A DNA stretch of 64,000 nucleotides from Rhodococcus sp. IEGM 1409. Its GTDB lineage: Bacteria > Actinomycetota > Actinomycetes > Mycobacteriales > Mycobacteriaceae. A model generated the notes under the pieces. It was not told the origin of the DNA. It worked only from the letters and a program-made list of their open reading frames with translations, and ran no database searches. The translations under genes and the position numbers were made by a program. Positions 42,564-51,421 of this stretch are shown one piece after another (within the stretch, counting starts at the first letter, position 1; every line of letters begins with the position of its first letter). The stretch is taken from positions 186,001 through 250,000 of the forward strand of contig NZ_JASHKN010000006.1 of the NCBI RefSeq assembly GCF_030056735.1, in the 5' to 3' direction.

Positions 42564-43520
42564 ATGTTGCCACTCGGGTTGTCCATGCTCTGGGAGTCGG
42601 TAGAGCCGGAAGCCGCGCTGGAGCAGCGATTCGGATTCAACAGCTTTGGCGCGGCCACCCACTGGATCTCGGCGGTGCTCGAGCAGACTTGGGGACTGGC
42701 CGCCCTCGAGTGCTCGAGAATGGCGATCAGTGACCAGAACGCGATTGTGTGGGTTGCGAGCGACCGAGGTGGGCTGGTGGTGAAGTGGTCGCGAGCCACA
42801 GAGCGCTTCGCGAATTTGGAGGCGTCGACGCGGCTGCTGAGTGCACTCGCCGGGCAGGGTGTGCCCGTTCCATCGCCGATCAAATCCCTGAACGGATTGG
42901 ACCGGGAGACTCTGGAAGGCCCTTCGTGCGCAGTGTCATTCACCGTACTGCCGGAGTTGGCGGGAGATTGGTTGGACGTGCAGGACCACGCGGCGATCCG
43001 GTCGGCAGGAGCATGTCTGGCAGAGATACACCGATCGCTCGGCGCCACCCACGTCGACGGATCGGTGTTCTCGTCGCGCAGCACCGGGTTGAAGGAGCGC
43101 ATCGGTGGTTGGCTGGAGAATTTCGACCGCGGGTTTGCGCCTGAGGCGTCGAGTAGGCTCGCGGTACTCCTGTTGCGGGCACCCGAGCTCGATGACCAAA
43201 CCCAACTGATACATAACGACTTCCGGGCAGCCAACATCCTGATTCGAAACTCGAAGATCACCGGAGTGCTCGACTTCGACGACGTGGTGATCGAGCACCG
43301 GGTCAGCGACCTGGCCAAGGCGTGCGTATATCTGGGTACCCTGTTCACCGATTGGCGACCGACACCGATCGCGGTACGGCAGAGCCTGCGTGCCGGCTAC
43401 GAATCCGTACGACCCCTCAGCCGATCCGAGACAGAATGGTTCGAGATCCTCGAGTTGTGGCACGGCCTGATGGCGATCCCGGATGAGAACGACATCGCCG
43501 GTTGGGCATCAGCATTGTGA
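42564..43520 (+). CDS. Aminoglycoside-phosphotransferase-family protein
   Basis: A 318-residue protein kinase-like phosphotransferase. The catalytic loop is LIHNDFRAANILIRN and the metal-binding loop VLDFDDVVIEHRVSDLAK, typical of APH/ChoK-like enzymes that act on small hydroxylated substrates. An N-terminal LVVKWSRATERF carries the ATP-binding lysine. The natural substrate is unknown; resistance is not implied. ATG 42564 or the Met eight codons later could be the start. Confidence 0.82.
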   Translation: MLPLGLSMLWESVEPEAALEQRFGFNSFGAATHWISAVLEQTWGLAALECSRMAISDQNAIVWVASDRGGLVVKWSRATERFANLEASTRLLSALAGQGVPVPSPIKSLNGLDRETLEGPSCAVSFTVLPELAGDWLDVQDHAAIRSAGACLAEIHRSLGATHVDGSVFSSRSTGLKERIGGWLENFDRGFAPEASSRLAVLLLRAPELDDQTQLIHNDFRAANILIRNSKITGVLDFDDVVIEHRVSDLAKACVYLGTLFTDWRPTPIAVRQSLRAGYESVRPLSRSETEWFEILELWHGLMAIPDENDIAGWASAL

Positions 43521-43523
43521 CGA

Positions 43524-43555
43524 AAGTGGGGACTCCGATACCGGCGTCCCCACTT
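43524..43555. terminator. Bidirectional terminator between convergent genes
   Basis: AAGTGGGGAC and GTCCCCACTT arms with a 12-nt loop lie between the phosphotransferase stop (43520) and the MBL-fold gene stop (43569). The position and near-perfect stem support a shared terminator. Confidence 0.7.
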
Positions 43556-43568
43556 CGTTCTGATCACA

Positions 43569-44195
43569 TCAGGATCCGGCACGGATCCATTCTTCGAGAT
43601 GCGGCGCCTCGGTGCCGATCGTCGTGCCGTCGCCGTGACCCGTGTGGACCTTGGTCTCGGCGGGGAGCGCGAACAGTTTGTCGCGAATGGACCCGATGAT
43701 GGTCGGGAAATCGGAGTACGACCGCCCGGTTGCCCCGGGGCCACCGGAGAACAAGGTGTCGCCGCTGAACAGTTCGCCGGCCTCCGGCAGGTAGAGGCAG
43801 GTCGACCCCGGCGAATGACCGGGTGTGTGGATGGCCAGAATATCCGTGCCCGCCACAGCAATACGCTGATCATCTTCCAAGCTCAGATGCTTCACCCCGG
43901 GGTGAGTCATGTCCCAGAGGACATCGTCGGCCGGGTTCAGGTAGATCGGAGCGTCGAGCTTCTCGGCCAGCTCCGGCGCAACGGTGACGTGGTCGTTGTG
44001 GCCGTGGGTGCAGACGATTCCGACCACCTTGCGTCCACCGACAGCATCGATGATCGGCTGCGCGGTGTGAGCTGCGTCGACGATCACCACTTCGTTGTCG
44101 TCACCGATCAGCCAGATGTTGTTGTCGACGTCCCACGTTCCGCCGTCGAGGCTGAACGTGCCCGAGGTGACTACACGATCCACACGCAATGTCAC
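43569..44195 (-). CDS. MBL-fold hydrolase of the mycothiol formaldehyde pathway
   Basis: A 208-residue metallo-beta-lactamase-fold enzyme with the metal motif [13 protein letters not shown], later ligands in [14 protein letters not shown] and ELFSGDTLF, and a terminal HTGHGDGTT. Such genes routinely follow mscR in actinobacteria and are thought to hydrolyse the S-formylmycothiol product. It starts at GTG 44195, overlapping the mscR stop (GTGA), so the two are translationally coupled. The exact reaction is inferred from context. Confidence 0.88.
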   Translation of the reverse strand: MTLRVDRVVTSGTFSLDGGTWDVDNNIWLIGDDNEVVIVDAAHTAQPIIDAVGGRKVVGIVCTHGHNDHVTVAPELAEKLDAPIYLNPADDVLWDMTHPGVKHLSLEDDQRIAVAGTDILAIHTPGHSPGSTCLYLPEAGELFSGDTLFSGGPGATGRSYSDFPTIIGSIRDKLFALPAETKVHTGHGDGTTIGTEAPHLEEWIRAGS

Positions 44196-45280
44196 AGGAC
44201 CACCACCGAACGGAGGACCTCGCCGCGGTGCATCGTCTCGAATGCCTTCTCCACCTCGTCTAACTTGATGCGCTCGCTGACGAACTTCTCGAGCGGCAGA
44301 CGCCCCTGCTGGTACAGGTCGACCAGCACGGGGAAATCACGCTCGGGCAGGCAATCGCCGTACCACGACGACTTGAGGGCTCCGCCGCGCGAGAAGAAGT
44401 CCACCAGAGGCATTTCCAGCTTCATGTCCGGCGTCGGAACTCCCACCAGCACTACGGTTCCCGCGAGGTCGCGGGCGTAGAACGCCTGCTTCCACGTCTC
44501 CGGGCGGCCGACTGCGTCGACAACCACGTCGGCACCGAAACCTCCGGTCAGCTCCTGGACCGCTTCGACGACGTCGTCGACCTCGGTGGCATTGATCGTG
44601 TGCGTGGCACCAAGTTCTGTGGCCCACTCCAGCTTTCGGGGATCGCGGTCGATGGCGATGATGGTGTTGGCACCGGCCAGGCGTGAGCCCATGATTGCTG
44701 CGTCGCCGACGCCGCCGCAACCGATCACGGCCACCGAATCACCGCGTCCGACGTTGCCGGTGTTCATAGCGGCGCCCATGCCGGCCATGACACCGCAGCC
44801 GAGCAGTCCGACCACAGCCGGATCGGCCGAGGCGTCGACCTTGGTGCACTGGCCTTCGTGAACCAGGGTCTTGTCTGCGAATGCGCCGATACCGAGCGCC
44901 GGCGTCAGTTCGGTGCCGTCTTCGAGCGTCATCTTCTGCTCGGCGTTGAACGTGTCGAAGCAGTACTGCGGGCGGCCGCGCTTACACGCACGACACTGCC
45001 CGCACACGGCACGCCAGTTGAGCACGACGAAGTCGCCCACCTCGACATGAGTGACACCGGGGCCGACGCTCTCGACGATGCCCGACGCCTCGTGCCCGAG
45101 CAGGAAGGGGTACTCGTCGTTGATTCCGCCGTCGCGGTAGGTCAGGTCGGTATGGCACACACCGCACGCTGCAATGGCAACCACTACCTCGTTGGCGCCG
45201 GGATCAGGGATGGTGATGGGAACGATCTCGACTGGGGCACCCTTGGATCGGGCGATGACGCCGCGTACCTGCTGTGACAT
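44192..45280 (-). CDS. mscR: S-(hydroxymethyl)mycothiol dehydrogenase
   Basis: A 362-residue zinc MDR enzyme that oxidises the mycothiol-formaldehyde adduct with NAD (also called mycothiol-dependent formaldehyde dehydrogenase). The N-terminal [17 protein letters not shown] is diagnostic. Catalytic zinc ligands are Cys42 and His63; structural ligands are Cys93, 96, 99 and 107; [14 protein letters not shown] binds NAD. ATG 45280 is preferred over 45325. It detoxifies formaldehyde and nitrosomycothiol in the cytosol and confirms mycothiol as the cell thiol. Confidence 0.93.
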   Translation of the reverse strand: MSQQVRGVIARSKGAPVEIVPITIPDPGANEVVVAIAACGVCHTDLTYRDGGINDEYPFLLGHEASGIVESVGPGVTHVEVGDFVVLNWRAVCGQCRACKRGRPQYCFDTFNAEQKMTLEDGTELTPALGIGAFADKTLVHEGQCTKVDASADPAVVGLLGCGVMAGMGAAMNTGNVGRGDSVAVIGCGGVGDAAIMGSRLAGANTIIAIDRDPRKLEWATELGATHTINATEVDDVVEAVQELTGGFGADVVVDAVGRPETWKQAFYARDLAGTVVLVGVPTPDMKLEMPLVDFFSRGGALKSSWYGDCLPERDFPVLVDLYQQGRLPLEKFVSERIKLDEVEKAFETMHRGEVLRSVVVL

Positions 45281-45429
45281 GGCTTTGCTCCTGGCTTCGT
45301 GCGATTTGAGGACGTGTCGACACATGGCGCCGTGTTTTCACATTGCGATATGTGCACTCTTTCAAAGGCTAGCCCGAAGCAGGTGCCCGCAACCCTGGTC
45401 GAACTGACTGACCGACCTAGCCGAAAGGA

Positions 45430-46692
45430 CTAGGGCGCGGGCTTCACGCCGGCCTCGGCGCCCGCAGCGGCGGCGGCACCCCGACTCTCGACACCCAATT
45501 TCCGCAGAATCCCGGCAACGTGAAACTTGACCGTGCTCTCACTGACGCCGAGTCGCTCCGAGATCGCCTTGTTTCGGCGTCCGGCCACCAAATGCTCGAG
45601 CACCTCGAACTCCCGCGGCGCCAGTTCGGTGAGGACGTCGCGGTTCGGTAGGGCGACGGGGGCGTCGAGCGGGATAGTTGCGCTGATCCGGCTCCCCCAC
45701 CCAGGCGTCGACTCGGATTCGACGGTTCCACCCAAAGTCTCTACCCGCGAACGTAATTGGCGCTCCACGTCAACCACGTCGGCTTCACCGCCGCCGTCGT
45801 CGCGGATGTCGATCGAGAGCGAAGCCGCGTCGAGGGTCCACGCCACCCGTATACGCGAGAGCGCCTGCTGATCCGACAAAGCCAACACCGCGCCGCGAAC
45901 CACGGCTCGGGCGCCGTGCGCAACTTCGCCGGGTAGCCCACGCCCGTCGACGGGTGGCTCCACCAACTCCAACGCGATTTCTCGATGCTTGAGCAGCGAA
46001 CGCAATTCCCCACGCATCCGCGCAAAAGCCGTGGTGGTCGACTCTTCGGCCAACTCGCGGTGCACGTCGACGGCCGAACGCAACCCGATCAGAGCCGAAG
46101 CCGCAGTCTCCCTGGCCGAGGTTCGCGCACGTGTGTCGTCGAGATCCGCCGAGCGCAGCGTCGCCAGCATCGTCTCGAGGGTGGCCGCATGCACCTCGGT
46201 CATCTCCGCGACGGTGCGTGCTCGCTCGGACGACGCCGCCCGCGACTCGGCCAAGTATGCCGGGCTCGCGTTCCGCACCTGGAGCTGAATTCCGGTTGCA
46301 GTCACCGCGAACAGTGCCTGGATCAATTCGAGGGATGCCGCCTTCACCGGTCCGGGGTGCGGCGTGAGCACGAGGAGGGTGTCTGTTCGATCGAGCATCG
46401 CGAGCACTTCACGCTCGCGGCCGGCAATGGCAGACTTCCCTCGAAAGATCTGTCCGACAGCGAGTTCCGTACGGATACGGTCGAGTTCGGCGATAGTCAC
46501 ACGATCGACGACGGCAGGGTCCCCGGCGACCTTGCGCGGCCTACCGGTGCACTCTCGAGTGAAGATCACCAGGGAGGCGTGCGGCGCCATGTCCGCGATC
46601 AGCGTCGAAAATCGTCGGCCGATTTCGGGTAGTGGTCCCACCAACACGTCTCGAAGGGCGGTGATCAGTAGCGCGTTGTCGGTGGTGCTCAC
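45430..46692 (-). CDS. Histidine-kinase-like ATPase fused to LuxR-type HTH
   Basis: A 420-residue protein in one chain. The first 190 residues form a variable alpha-helical/GAF-like part without transmembrane helices. Residues about 230-345 look like an HATPase_c domain with the G1 box SIDIRDDGGGEADVV and the later TPGWGSRISATIP. Residues about 355-410 are a LuxR HTH (LAPREFEVLEHLVAGRRNKA and SESTVKFHVAGILRKLGV). No receiver domain and no clear phosphorylatable His box are seen, so it may act as a one-component, ATP-binding regulator. It sits 22 bp downstream of a DUF4185 gene. Confidence 0.8.
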   Translation of the reverse strand: MSTTDNALLITALRDVLVGPLPEIGRRFSTLIADMAPHASLVIFTRECTGRPRKVAGDPAVVDRVTIAELDRIRTELAVGQIFRGKSAIAGREREVLAMLDRTDTLLVLTPHPGPVKAASLELIQALFAVTATGIQLQVRNASPAYLAESRAASSERARTVAEMTEVHAATLETMLATLRSADLDDTRARTSARETAASALIGLRSAVDVHRELAEESTTTAFARMRGELRSLLKHREIALELVEPPVDGRGLPGEVAHGARAVVRGAVLALSDQQALSRIRVAWTLDAASLSIDIRDDGGGEADVVDVERQLRSRVETLGGTVESESTPGWGSRISATIPLDAPVALPNRDVLTELAPREFEVLEHLVAGRRNKAISERLGVSESTVKFHVAGILRKLGVESRGAAAAAGAEAGVKPAP

Positions 46693-46714
46693 CGTTCAAC
46701 GATAACCATCCGGT

Positions 46715-47884
46715 TCACTGGTGCAGCGTGGTCTTCATGAGCATCACGTTGTAGTCGGACCACGTGGTAGCGAGAAAGTAGAGGTCCTGCCCCTGCGACC
46801 AGGGGTGCATGTACGCGCCGTAGAGTCCCGGAACCGCGTCGGTGCCGATCACGACGTCCGGTGCGCTCCACGGTCCGGTCAGATCCGACGCCGTCCGCAG
46901 CACCAGTGCGCCCCACTCGTTGGAGTACATCGCGACGAACTTGCCGAGATAGTTGTTGTACTGCACCGACAGTTCACTGACGTCCCCGTCGAGAACTACC
47001 GCCGCGGCAGCGGGATTGTTGGGGACCCATGCCTTTCCGTCCCAGTATTCGTACGCCGCGACATCCGCGATGGAGGCTTCCTTCACCCGCGAAAGGCGCC
47101 CCTCGCCGAAACGTCCGGCTGGGGTACCGAAGTTGTAGACGTAACCACCGTCTTTGACGAAGGATCCCATCTGGAAGTTGTCGTTACCCGTCAACGGTAG
47201 ATTCGGCCGGGACGAGGCCGGTTCGATCTGCCAGGTCTCACCGTTGTCGTGCGAGGACGCGATCTGCGAGAAGTTGGTGACCCACTCGCCCGATCCACCC
47301 CACGACCGAATCGACATGTAGTTGACGTATTGAACGCCGCCCACGGAGATACCCGTCGTCGGAATGCTGCTGGTTTCGACGCCGGTGACTTTCAGACTTC
47401 CGATGATCTCGCGTGAGTGATTCGGTCGGTCGGTCGGTGAGGAGTCGATGTTCATGCCGTCGGACAGATTTCCGTCCGAGCTACGGAACAGGACGTTGCT
47501 GCGCCAGTCACCGACCACCCCGGAGCACAGAGGATCAGATCCGATGCCGACGGTGTCACCGAAAGCTGTCAGGACCTGACCTGCGCCGTTGTCCCACATG
47601 ATGCCGAGATCCGTACCGAGGACGTTGAACCGCTCAACGGTTTGATTGGGGCTGAGCGCTCCCGTGATGTACTCGACCGCAGAGGTGCGGCCCTGCAGTT
47701 CCGGAAGTTTCCCGTCCGTTCCGTTGAGCCAGGGAATCGGATTGGTCGGCCCGCCTGTTTGATCGAAGCTGCCGGTGACATTGCAATCCCACGGGGATGC
47801 ATGCGCTTGGGTTGCCCCTAAGACCGCGGTCGACGCAAGTACACACGTCACTGCTGCTGTCGATATCTTCCGTATCCGGCGCAT
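46715..47884 (-). CDS. Secreted DUF4185 protein, probable endo-D-arabinanase (GH183)
   Basis: A 389-residue secreted protein with a signal peptide (VTCVLASTAVLGATQAHA). The beta-propeller-like body carries motifs FNVLGTDLGIMWDNGAGQVL, AFGDTVGIG, WRSNVLFRSSD and NFSQIASSHDNGETW. Mycobacterial DUF4185 proteins were shown to cleave D-arabinan of arabinogalactan and lipoarabinomannan and define family GH183. It would act on the cell envelope or on that of other actinomycetes. A paralogue lies at 53484. The start has a proper signal peptide. Confidence 0.85.
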   Translation of the reverse strand: MRRIRKISTAAVTCVLASTAVLGATQAHASPWDCNVTGSFDQTGGPTNPIPWLNGTDGKLPELQGRTSAVEYITGALSPNQTVERFNVLGTDLGIMWDNGAGQVLTAFGDTVGIGSDPLCSGVVGDWRSNVLFRSSDGNLSDGMNIDSSPTDRPNHSREIIGSLKVTGVETSSIPTTGISVGGVQYVNYMSIRSWGGSGEWVTNFSQIASSHDNGETWQIEPASSRPNLPLTGNDNFQMGSFVKDGGYVYNFGTPAGRFGEGRLSRVKEASIADVAAYEYWDGKAWVPNNPAAAAVVLDGDVSELSVQYNNYLGKFVAMYSNEWGALVLRTASDLTGPWSAPDVVIGTDAVPGLYGAYMHPWSQGQDLYFLATTWSDYNVMLMKTTLHQ

Positions 47885-48003
47885 CGCTCCCCTTTCGCGG
47901 GGGAGATCCGGACTCTACGAGGTGTGTTGCTCGACCGGATCGGTTCATCCACCCACGAGAACACAAGGTAACAGGTAAATCGGTCAAGCTAGACAAAACG
48001 GGC

Positions 48004-48708
48004 TTATTTGATGGAGATGGATTTCAACCATTTCTCCATGACTGCCGCCGCTGTCTCCAACCCCTGAGCTTCGGCAGCACCCAGCTGCTGCATGAAGATG
48101 CGCGGACCGTCTGCTCCCAGCGAAGCATGCAGCGAGTCGCGATACTCGGCCAGTTCCATCCATTCGCGCGCCACCGCGGAGGACGCTTCGAGGTGAAACT
48201 GAACGGCGTAACTCTGCTTGTATCGGAAGAGTTGATTCGGATACTTGGCAGAACCAGCGAGCCGTATCGCGCCGTCCGGAATGTCGAAGGTATCCGAATG
48301 CCATTGCATTGCAGGGAATGTGGAAGGCAGGTCTCCCCACACCGGATCTTGCCGACCCTCGACAGTCAAGGTGATGTCCTCAACTCCGACTTCGGGCACC
48401 GCTCCCGTGTAGACGCGAGCACCCAGCGCCGCGGCGAGCAACTGCGAACCCAGACACACTCCCCACACCGGGACATCATTCTCGACCAGATCGCGAATGT
48501 ACTCGATCTCGGACGCCAGCCACTCGACCTCGCCTTGATCGCCGACGCCCATCGGCCCACCCATCACGATCACGGCGTCGAACCGTCGATGCGCCGGAAG
48601 GGGGTCGGTGCCCAGAAGAACAGTCTGCACATCTCCATAGCTCTCCAGGACAGGCGAATACGCCGCTGGGGGTTCGCACTGCGCGTGTCGTAGTTCCAGA
48701 AAATGCAT
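48004..48708 (-). CDS. Class I glutamine amidotransferase-like protein
   Basis: A 234-residue GATase1 domain protein. The nucleophile motif VWGVCLGSQLLAAAL gives Cys85, and QFHLEAS gives His172 and Glu174, a complete triad. There is no synthetase domain, so it either supplies ammonia to a separate partner or hydrolyses gamma-glutamyl bonds, as in the GuaA-N/YfeJ-like group. It is divergent from the Asp/Glu-racemase gene. The start has a plain ATG with N-terminal similarity (HFLELRHAQ). Confidence 0.85.
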   Translation of the reverse strand: MHFLELRHAQCEPPAAYSPVLESYGDVQTVLLGTDPLPAHRRFDAVIVMGGPMGVGDQGEVEWLASEIEYIRDLVENDVPVWGVCLGSQLLAAALGARVYTGAVPEVGVEDITLTVEGRQDPVWGDLPSTFPAMQWHSDTFDIPDGAIRLAGSAKYPNQLFRYKQSYAVQFHLEASSAVAREWMELAEYRDSLHASLGADGPRIFMQQLGAAEAQGLETAAAVMEKWLKSISIK

Positions 48709-48918
48709 GTAGACAATTCCTCTCGAATCCGGTGCCGAAAGCCTATGGTTCTATTCGACATAAGGCACATCGAAATCGAAGCCGTGCTCTCGGCGGTCAA
48801 GATCGGCGAACCCAACCCCTGCTGATCGAGCGAGATTTCGAACTTCGCAGTTCCGGGAACGCTGCGCCTTACTTGACAACTACCTCCGACCTCCTTCACT
48901 GTAGTCAGCATTACGAGT

Positions 48919-48934
48919 ATCCAATATATTGGAT
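48919..48934. promoter_or_regulatory. 16-bp perfect palindrome before the racemase gene
   Basis: ATCCAATATATTGGAT is an exact palindrome 20 bp upstream of the racemase start. A degenerate relative (ATATCCAGTATGTTG) spans the start of the downstream GntR gene, so both could be operators for that regulator. Binding is inferred. Confidence 0.6.
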
Positions 48935-48954
48935 GCGAAAGGTTGGATGGCAAT

Positions 48955-49731
48955 ATGAAGGTGCAACGAATACGGCAGAGCGCCAACTCTCCGACGGCCA
49001 TGAGCGAACCCGTCATCGGAATACTCGGAGGCATGGGACCCGCCGCTACTGCCGACTTCTACTCCAAACTCGTTGCCCTGACACCAGGTTCGACGGATCA
49101 GGAGCACCCCAAAGTTGTCATCTGGGCCGATCCCACCGTTCCCGACCGGACATTGGCACTCACCGAGAACGGCCCGGACCCCACTCCCTGGCTGATCCGC
49201 GGTGCGCGCGTCCTCCGAGAGTCGGGCGCGACGACGCTCGCCATCCCGTGCAATACCGCCCATGCCTTCCTGCCCGGCATCTCGTCCCAACTGGGACTTC
49301 CCGTCGTCCACATGATCGACGAAGTTGCGCGGCACATCCGGACACTCTCACCGGCCGTGACGTCCGTCGGACTCTTGGCCACCACGGGAACGGTCCGCAC
49401 CGGGTTGTATCAACAGTGGCTGTCGGAATACTCGATTGACGTCCTGCTACCCGAACCGGCGATCCAGGATGAATTGGTAATGCCGGCAATCCGAGCCATC
49501 AAGAGCGGCAACGTCGGACGCGAGACCACCGACAAGCTCGTCAGGGCCGCCGATCTTCTCGCCGAATCGGGCGCGCAGGTAGTCGTGGCCGGATGCACCG
49601 AGATTCCACTCGGACTGCCTGCCGATGCCACAACCTGTCAGATGATCGATCCGGCAACAATTCTCGCCCGCGCGCTGCTCCTGCGCGTTGCGGATGCACG
49701 GATATATCCTTCGACGGCGCACTCGGGCTGA
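48955..49731 (+). CDS. Aspartate/glutamate racemase-family protein
   Basis: A 258-residue cofactor-independent racemase-type enzyme. The start PVIGILGGMGPAATADFYSK and the two catalytic cysteines in AIPCNTAHAF and VVAGCTEIPLGL are the hallmark of the Asp/Glu racemase group (YgeA-like). It would interconvert L- and D-acidic amino acids or related compounds. ATG 48955 is used; Met at 49000 (MSEPVIGIL) is an equally plausible start. It is preceded by a perfect palindrome and followed by a GntR regulator gene. Confidence 0.85.
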   Translation: MKVQRIRQSANSPTAMSEPVIGILGGMGPAATADFYSKLVALTPGSTDQEHPKVVIWADPTVPDRTLALTENGPDPTPWLIRGARVLRESGATTLAIPCNTAHAFLPGISSQLGLPVVHMIDEVARHIRTLSPAVTSVGLLATTGTVRTGLYQQWLSEYSIDVLLPEPAIQDELVMPAIRAIKSGNVGRETTDKLVRAADLLAESGAQVVVAGCTEIPLGLPADATTCQMIDPATILARALLLRVADARIYPSTAHSG

Positions 49732-49766
49732 CCAGCGGCAGGCGCCTGGAGAGTACGATATCCAGT

Positions 49767-50450
49767 ATGTTGCGTGGCGGTAAACCGGTTGAGCGAGCAC
49801 GAATGAGCGACATCGCTCTCGAACGCATTCGCGAAGCGATCGTCACCGGTGAACTGGCACCGGGATCGAAGATCAAGGACAGCGAGCTCGCCGAGTATCT
49901 GGGCTTGAGCAGAACTCCGGTCCGCGAAGCACTGGCAAGGCTTGTCGACACCGGACTCGTGGAAGCGAAACCCGGTGCGTACACGCGCATCACAACCCTC
50001 GACCGCGGCGACGTCGAGGCAACACTCGCGGTCATCGAGGCTCTCGACCAACTGGCCGTCGTAACCGCCGTACCGAATCTCACCGACGAGATGATCGTGG
50101 CAATGCGTTCCGCCAACAAGGACTTCGCTGCCGCCGTCAAGCGAAACGACATAGGCCGGGCCCTGATCGCGGACGATCGCCTACACAGCGTCATTATCGA
50201 TGCTGCGGCAAATCCGCTGTTGAAGAAGCTGATCCACCAAGTTCACCCACAAATTCACCGCATCTACCACCGCAAGTTTTCGAGTCTTCTCGGCAGCCAG
50301 GACTCCGTCGACCATCACAACAAGCTGATCGACCTGTGTGCAGACCACGATGCCGAGGCGGCAGCGACATTGTCGGCCGAACATCGACGCCATCTCGGCG
50401 GTCTGATCGGCGAACTCTTCGACGCTGACGAGTTCGCCCTCTCGGACTGA
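49767..50450 (+). CDS. GntR-family (FCD) transcriptional regulator
   Basis: A 227-residue regulator with the winged helix LERIREAIVTGELAPGSKIK and GLSRTPVREALARLVDTGLV, then an FCD domain (EALDQLAVVTAVPNL; DDRLHSVIIDAAANP; HHNKLIDLCADHDAEAA). The metal-binding His/Asp pattern of FCD is visible, so an organic acid ligand is likely. ATG 49767 or 49803 may be the start. It probably regulates the upstream racemase gene and itself through ATCCAATAT-type sites. Confidence 0.88.
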   Translation: MLRGGKPVERARMSDIALERIREAIVTGELAPGSKIKDSELAEYLGLSRTPVREALARLVDTGLVEAKPGAYTRITTLDRGDVEATLAVIEALDQLAVVTAVPNLTDEMIVAMRSANKDFAAAVKRNDIGRALIADDRLHSVIIDAAANPLLKKLIHQVHPQIHRIYHRKFSSLLGSQDSVDHHNKLIDLCADHDAEAAATLSAEHRRHLGGLIGELFDADEFALSD

Positions 50451-50473
50451 CGCCGGAGTGCAAGCTTCGGTTC

Positions 50474-50695
50474 TTGCCTATACTCGCCACCGTGCGCAGC
50501 GAAGGCACCGGGCGTCTCTATGCCGTCGAGCCCGCGCCATTGCAAGAAGTGGACCAATGGCTCGACGGATTCCGGCAGTTCCGGAGCGGCCCTCTCGACG
50601 CCTTGGCTACAGAACTCGCACGCGGGAAACGACGCGGCTCCGAACGGAGCGGATCTTCACAATCGAATTCTTCCGACGAAGGGGACTCACAATGA
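50474..50695 (+). pseudogene. Truncated ArsR-family regulator
   Basis: Only the C-terminal third of an ArsR/SdpR-type regulator remains: RSEGTGRLYAVEPAPLQEVD, then QWLDGFRQFRSGPLDALATE. The winged-helix DNA-binding part is missing, replaced by the end of the GntR gene. Its stop overlaps the ATG of the SRPBCC gene (ATGA), the usual arrangement of ArsR-AHSA1 pairs. So a deletion removed the regulator but left its partner, which should now be unregulated or under another promoter. Confidence 0.7.
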
Positions 50696-51288
50696 CCGAG
50701 ATCGCAAACCAAGACACCAGCCTCACCGCGGTGGGGCGGAGCATGGGCAACCGCGAAATCGCCGAAGGTTCGGCTCGAACAGCCGTACTCGAGCGGCGCT
50801 ACACCGCATCGATCGACGACGTCTGGGACGCCATCACGACCCCAGACCGCATCAACCGTTTCTTCCTTCCCGTGAGCGGAGACTTCCAGGTGGGCGGCTC
50901 ATATGCTTTCGAAGGCCAGGCGAGTGGAGAGATTCTGGCCTGCGACGCTCCGCATCTGCTGCGACTGCAATGGACGCCGCCCGGCGATCGCGGATACAGC
51001 GATCAGGTCGAGATCCGGCTGACCGCAGACGGACCCGACAGCACCTGGCTCGAGTTGGAGCACGCCTCCGTAGCCGATGTTTTCCGCAACGACCCGGACA
51101 CCGGCTGCTACGGCGTCGGAACCGGATGGGAAGGCCCGATTCACTACCTCGGCGAATACCTGCGCGGCACTCTCCCCGATGCGCCGAGCACCGAGTGGTA
51201 CACCTTCGACGAAGCCGAGGAGCTTCGTCTGGCCAACTTTCGCGGGTGGGAGTGGGCAAAGATCGAGGCAGAGCACGGCGCCCAGTAA
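50692..51288 (+). CDS. SRPBCC/AHSA1-domain protein
   Basis: A 198-residue protein of the AHSA1 subgroup. Motifs ERRYTASIDDVWDAITTPDR and INRFFLPVSGDFQVGGSY mark the start of the domain, LRLQWTPPGD the central strand, and a long terminal helix closes the cavity. It starts at ATG 50692 behind GAAGGGG and overlaps the stop of the truncated ArsR gene. It likely binds a hydrophobic ligand; the partner regulator is lost. Confidence 0.85.
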   Translation: MTEIANQDTSLTAVGRSMGNREIAEGSARTAVLERRYTASIDDVWDAITTPDRINRFFLPVSGDFQVGGSYAFEGQASGEILACDAPHLLRLQWTPPGDRGYSDQVEIRLTADGPDSTWLELEHASVADVFRNDPDTGCYGVGTGWEGPIHYLGEYLRGTLPDAPSTEWYTFDEAEELRLANFRGWEWAKIEAEHGAQ

Positions 51289-51421
51289 CGCCCAATTCTT
51301 CGAAAACGGTCACAGGATGGCCGTTTGCTTTGTATCGTGACCGAGCTGGACGTATGTCCAGCAGTTCTGGTGGCTTTCTTTCGTGCCACAACTGCTTCGG
51401 TCCACGAGAAGAGAGCTCCAC

